Below are positions 62,953 through 64,000 of a stretch of DNA of 64,000 bases, one piece after another (position 1 is the first letter of the stretch; every line of letters begins with the position of its first letter). Source of the stretch: Nostoc sp. NIES-3756 (GTDB taxonomy: Bacteria; Cyanobacteriota; Cyanobacteriia; Cyanobacteriales; Nostocaceae); NCBI RefSeq assembly GCF_001548375.1, contig NZ_AP017295.1, positions 2,018,501 through 2,082,500 of the forward strand. The letters run 5' to 3'. The notes beneath the pieces are model-generated. The model had not been told where the DNA came from. It ran no database searches and was given only the letters and a program-made list of their open reading frames with translations. Made by a program: the position numbers and the translations under genes.

Positions 62953-63789
62953 TTAGCTTCCCGCCGGGTATTTTGAATTTTGAATTGGTGTGAGGACTTG
63001 GTTTAATTTGCCACTACGATAACCTTCTAAGTCTAGGGTGACGTAGATAAATCCAAAATCCTGAAATGTGGTAACTATAGACTGTAAATCTGTTGTGAGG
63101 ACAAAATCTTTGATTTTTTCCGGTGGTAATTCAATGCGTGCTGTGTCACCTTCGGAACGGACGCGCAGATTTTGCCAACCCAACTTCCTGAGATAAATTT
63201 CGGCTCTACCTACCCGTTGTAATTTGGCTATGGTAATTTCTTCACCATAGGGAAAGCGAGAACTAAGACAAGGCTGGGCTGGTTTTTCCCACCAAGGTAA
63301 GCCTAATTGATGGGAGAGTTGTCTTACTTCCAACTTGGTAACACCAACTTCTGCTAAGGGCGATCGCGCTCCTCTTTCTTTGGCTGCTTGAATCCCCGGA
63401 CGATAATCGTGTAAATCATCTGCATTTACCCCATCTACTACGTAGGGATAGCCCATTTCTAAAGCCAAGGGTTTTAAAGTGTCGTGCAGTTCACTTTTGC
63501 AAAAATAGCAACGGTTAACGGGGTTTGACGTGTAGTTGGGGTTGTCCATTTCGTGAGTTTGGACAATTTTATGAGCGATACCAATCGTTGCTGCTTGAAT
63601 TTTTGCGTCTTCTAGTTCCTCTGGTAACAACGAAGGTGAAACCGCAGTCACCGCCAAAGCGCGATCGCCCAACACATCATAAGCAATCTTCGCTACTAAA
63701 GTGCTATCAACACCCCCAGAATAAGCAATTAAAGCCTGTCCCATTTCCGCAAACAAAGCTTTTAATTGCTCCAATTTTTCAGTTAACAT
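62953..63789 (-). CDS. larE: LarE, ATP-dependent sulfur transferase
   Basis: LarE adds sulfur to the pyridinium dicarboxylate precursor of the nickel-pincer cofactor used by lactate racemase and related enzymes. The 278-residue protein has the PP-loop YSGGVDSTLVAKIAYD (about 22-37), VNRCYFCKSELHDTL (about 92) and PAQPCLSSRFPYGEEIT (about 175), the latter holding the cysteine that donates sulfur in sacrificial LarE. Together the CxxC and this Cys make three cysteines, as in LarE forms that bind an iron-sulfur cluster. No larB, larC or lactate racemase gene is in the window. Confidence 0.92.
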   Translation of the reverse strand: MLTEKLEQLKALFAEMGQALIAYSGGVDSTLVAKIAYDVLGDRALAVTAVSPSLLPEELEDAKIQAATIGIAHKIVQTHEMDNPNYTSNPVNRCYFCKSELHDTLKPLALEMGYPYVVDGVNADDLHDYRPGIQAAKERGARSPLAEVGVTKLEVRQLSHQLGLPWWEKPAQPCLSSRFPYGEEITIAKLQRVGRAEIYLRKLGWQNLRVRSEGDTARIELPPEKIKDFVLTTDLQSIVTTFQDFGFIYVTLDLEGYRSGKLNQVLTPIQNSKYPAGS

Positions 63790-63821
63790 AATTTCCCAAT
63801 TGCTGCCACAACCTATATATT

Positions 63822-63895
63822 GTAGTCATTGGTCATTGGTCATTAGTCATTAGTCATTAGTCATTAGTCAATAGTCCATAGTCAACAGTTTTTCT
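63822..63895. repeat. Heptamer repeats near the right edge
   Basis: TAGTCATTGGTCATTGGTCA leads into repeated TTAGTCA and then CAATAGTCCATAGTCAACAG. It lies between larE and the partial response regulator. Confidence 0.8.
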
Positions 63896-63913
63896 CCTCT
63901 GCCCCTCTGCTCC

Positions 63914-64000
63914 CTACTCCCTATTCCCCAAACTATACTTAGCCACTAGACTAGCCAACAGTTTTAAATCGATTGGTTTGGAAATGTAGTCATTGGCTCC
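63914..64000 (-). CDS. Response-regulator receiver domain, C-terminal end (cut by window edge)
   Basis: The minus strand is open from the window edge to a TAG at 63914, giving 28 residues that begin GANDYISKPIDLKLLASLVA. The ANDYISKPI segment is the conserved lysine-proline motif at the end of receiver domains, and the protein stops soon after, so the receiver is the C-terminal domain. It is probably a hybrid kinase or single-domain regulator; the rest lies outside. Confidence 0.7.
   Translation of the reverse strand, partial: GANDYISKPIDLKLLASLVAKYSLGNRE

Noticed and set aside
1-64000. Insertion sequences with transposase genes
   Set aside because: No transposase-like protein or paired terminal inverted repeats with a coding region were found; only small repeats are present.

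Overview
The window looks like chromosome from a filamentous, heterocyst-type cyanobacterium (Nostoc/Anabaena/Trichormus group). The evidence is the very frequent HIP1 octamer GCGATCGC, the many short tandem heptamer repeats of the TTAGTCA/TTGACTG kind between genes, several Nostoc-type dispersed palindromic repeats, and genes such as sucrose synthase, PEP-CTERM proteins and a scytonemin locus. I do not assign a strain. No rRNA, tRNA, CRISPR array, intact insertion sequence or prophage was recognised.

Layout. (1) Positions 1-6382, minus strand: a tightly overlapping five-gene chaperone operon, transcribed as an Hsp70 (DnaK) paralogue, a zinc-ribbon/transmembrane/LysM protein, a large TPR protein, a J-like protein that lacks the HPD motif, and a GrpE-like protein cut by the window edge. 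(2) 6533-12703: a DoxX-like membrane protein, a 1211-residue RTX/Calx-beta exoprotein carrying four near-identical 444-bp repeats, and a peptidoglycan-binding protein. (3) 12801-19189, minus strand: sucrose synthase, a LysR regulator, a double-DUF305 lipoprotein, and a YedY-like molybdopterin oxidoreductase with a b-type cytochrome. (4) 19556-21453, minus strand: two unusual low-complexity repeat proteins, one with PEP-CTERM and one built of a 21-bp minisatellite.

(5) 21918-48761, all minus strand: the scytonemin (UV sunscreen) supercluster. Transcription runs scyA-scyB-scyC-scyD-scyE-scyF, eboA-eboB-eboC, glycosyltransferase-tyrA-dsbA, eboD-eboE-eboF, then trpE(G)-trpC-trpA-trpB-trpD-aroG. 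DAHP synthase, TyrA and the Trp enzymes raise the supply of tryptophan and p-hydroxyphenylpyruvate. ScyB makes indole-3-pyruvate, ScyA couples it to the tyrosine-derived keto acid and ScyC cyclises the product. The Ebo proteins are implicated in moving the precursor to the periplasm, where exported ScyD/E/F and a DsbA-like oxidoreductase may finish it. Two features stand out: the ebo set is split in two by the glycosyltransferase-tyrA-dsbA block, and the tyrosinase-like gene found between trpA and trpB in Nostoc punctiforme is absent, with only a small frameshifted ORF in that gap. A PAS histidine kinase and an AraC-type response regulator lie divergently upstream of scyA (49844-52724), as in N. 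punctiforme, where the regulator is needed for scytonemin production.

(6) 53477-64000: mostly unlinked genes for an SDR oxidoreductase, a metzincin-type metalloprotease, a pentapeptide-repeat protein, a YbgC-like thioesterase, cyanase, a solitary beta-class DNA methyltransferase, a small unknown protein, an SGNH hydrolase, a DUF4864-like protein, LarE, and the tail of a response regulator at the edge.

A recurring theme is repeat traffic. Dispersed repeats fill intergenic gaps, nest inside one another, and in three genes (the LysM protein, trpD and the metalloprotease) appear as in-frame insertions inside coding sequence.
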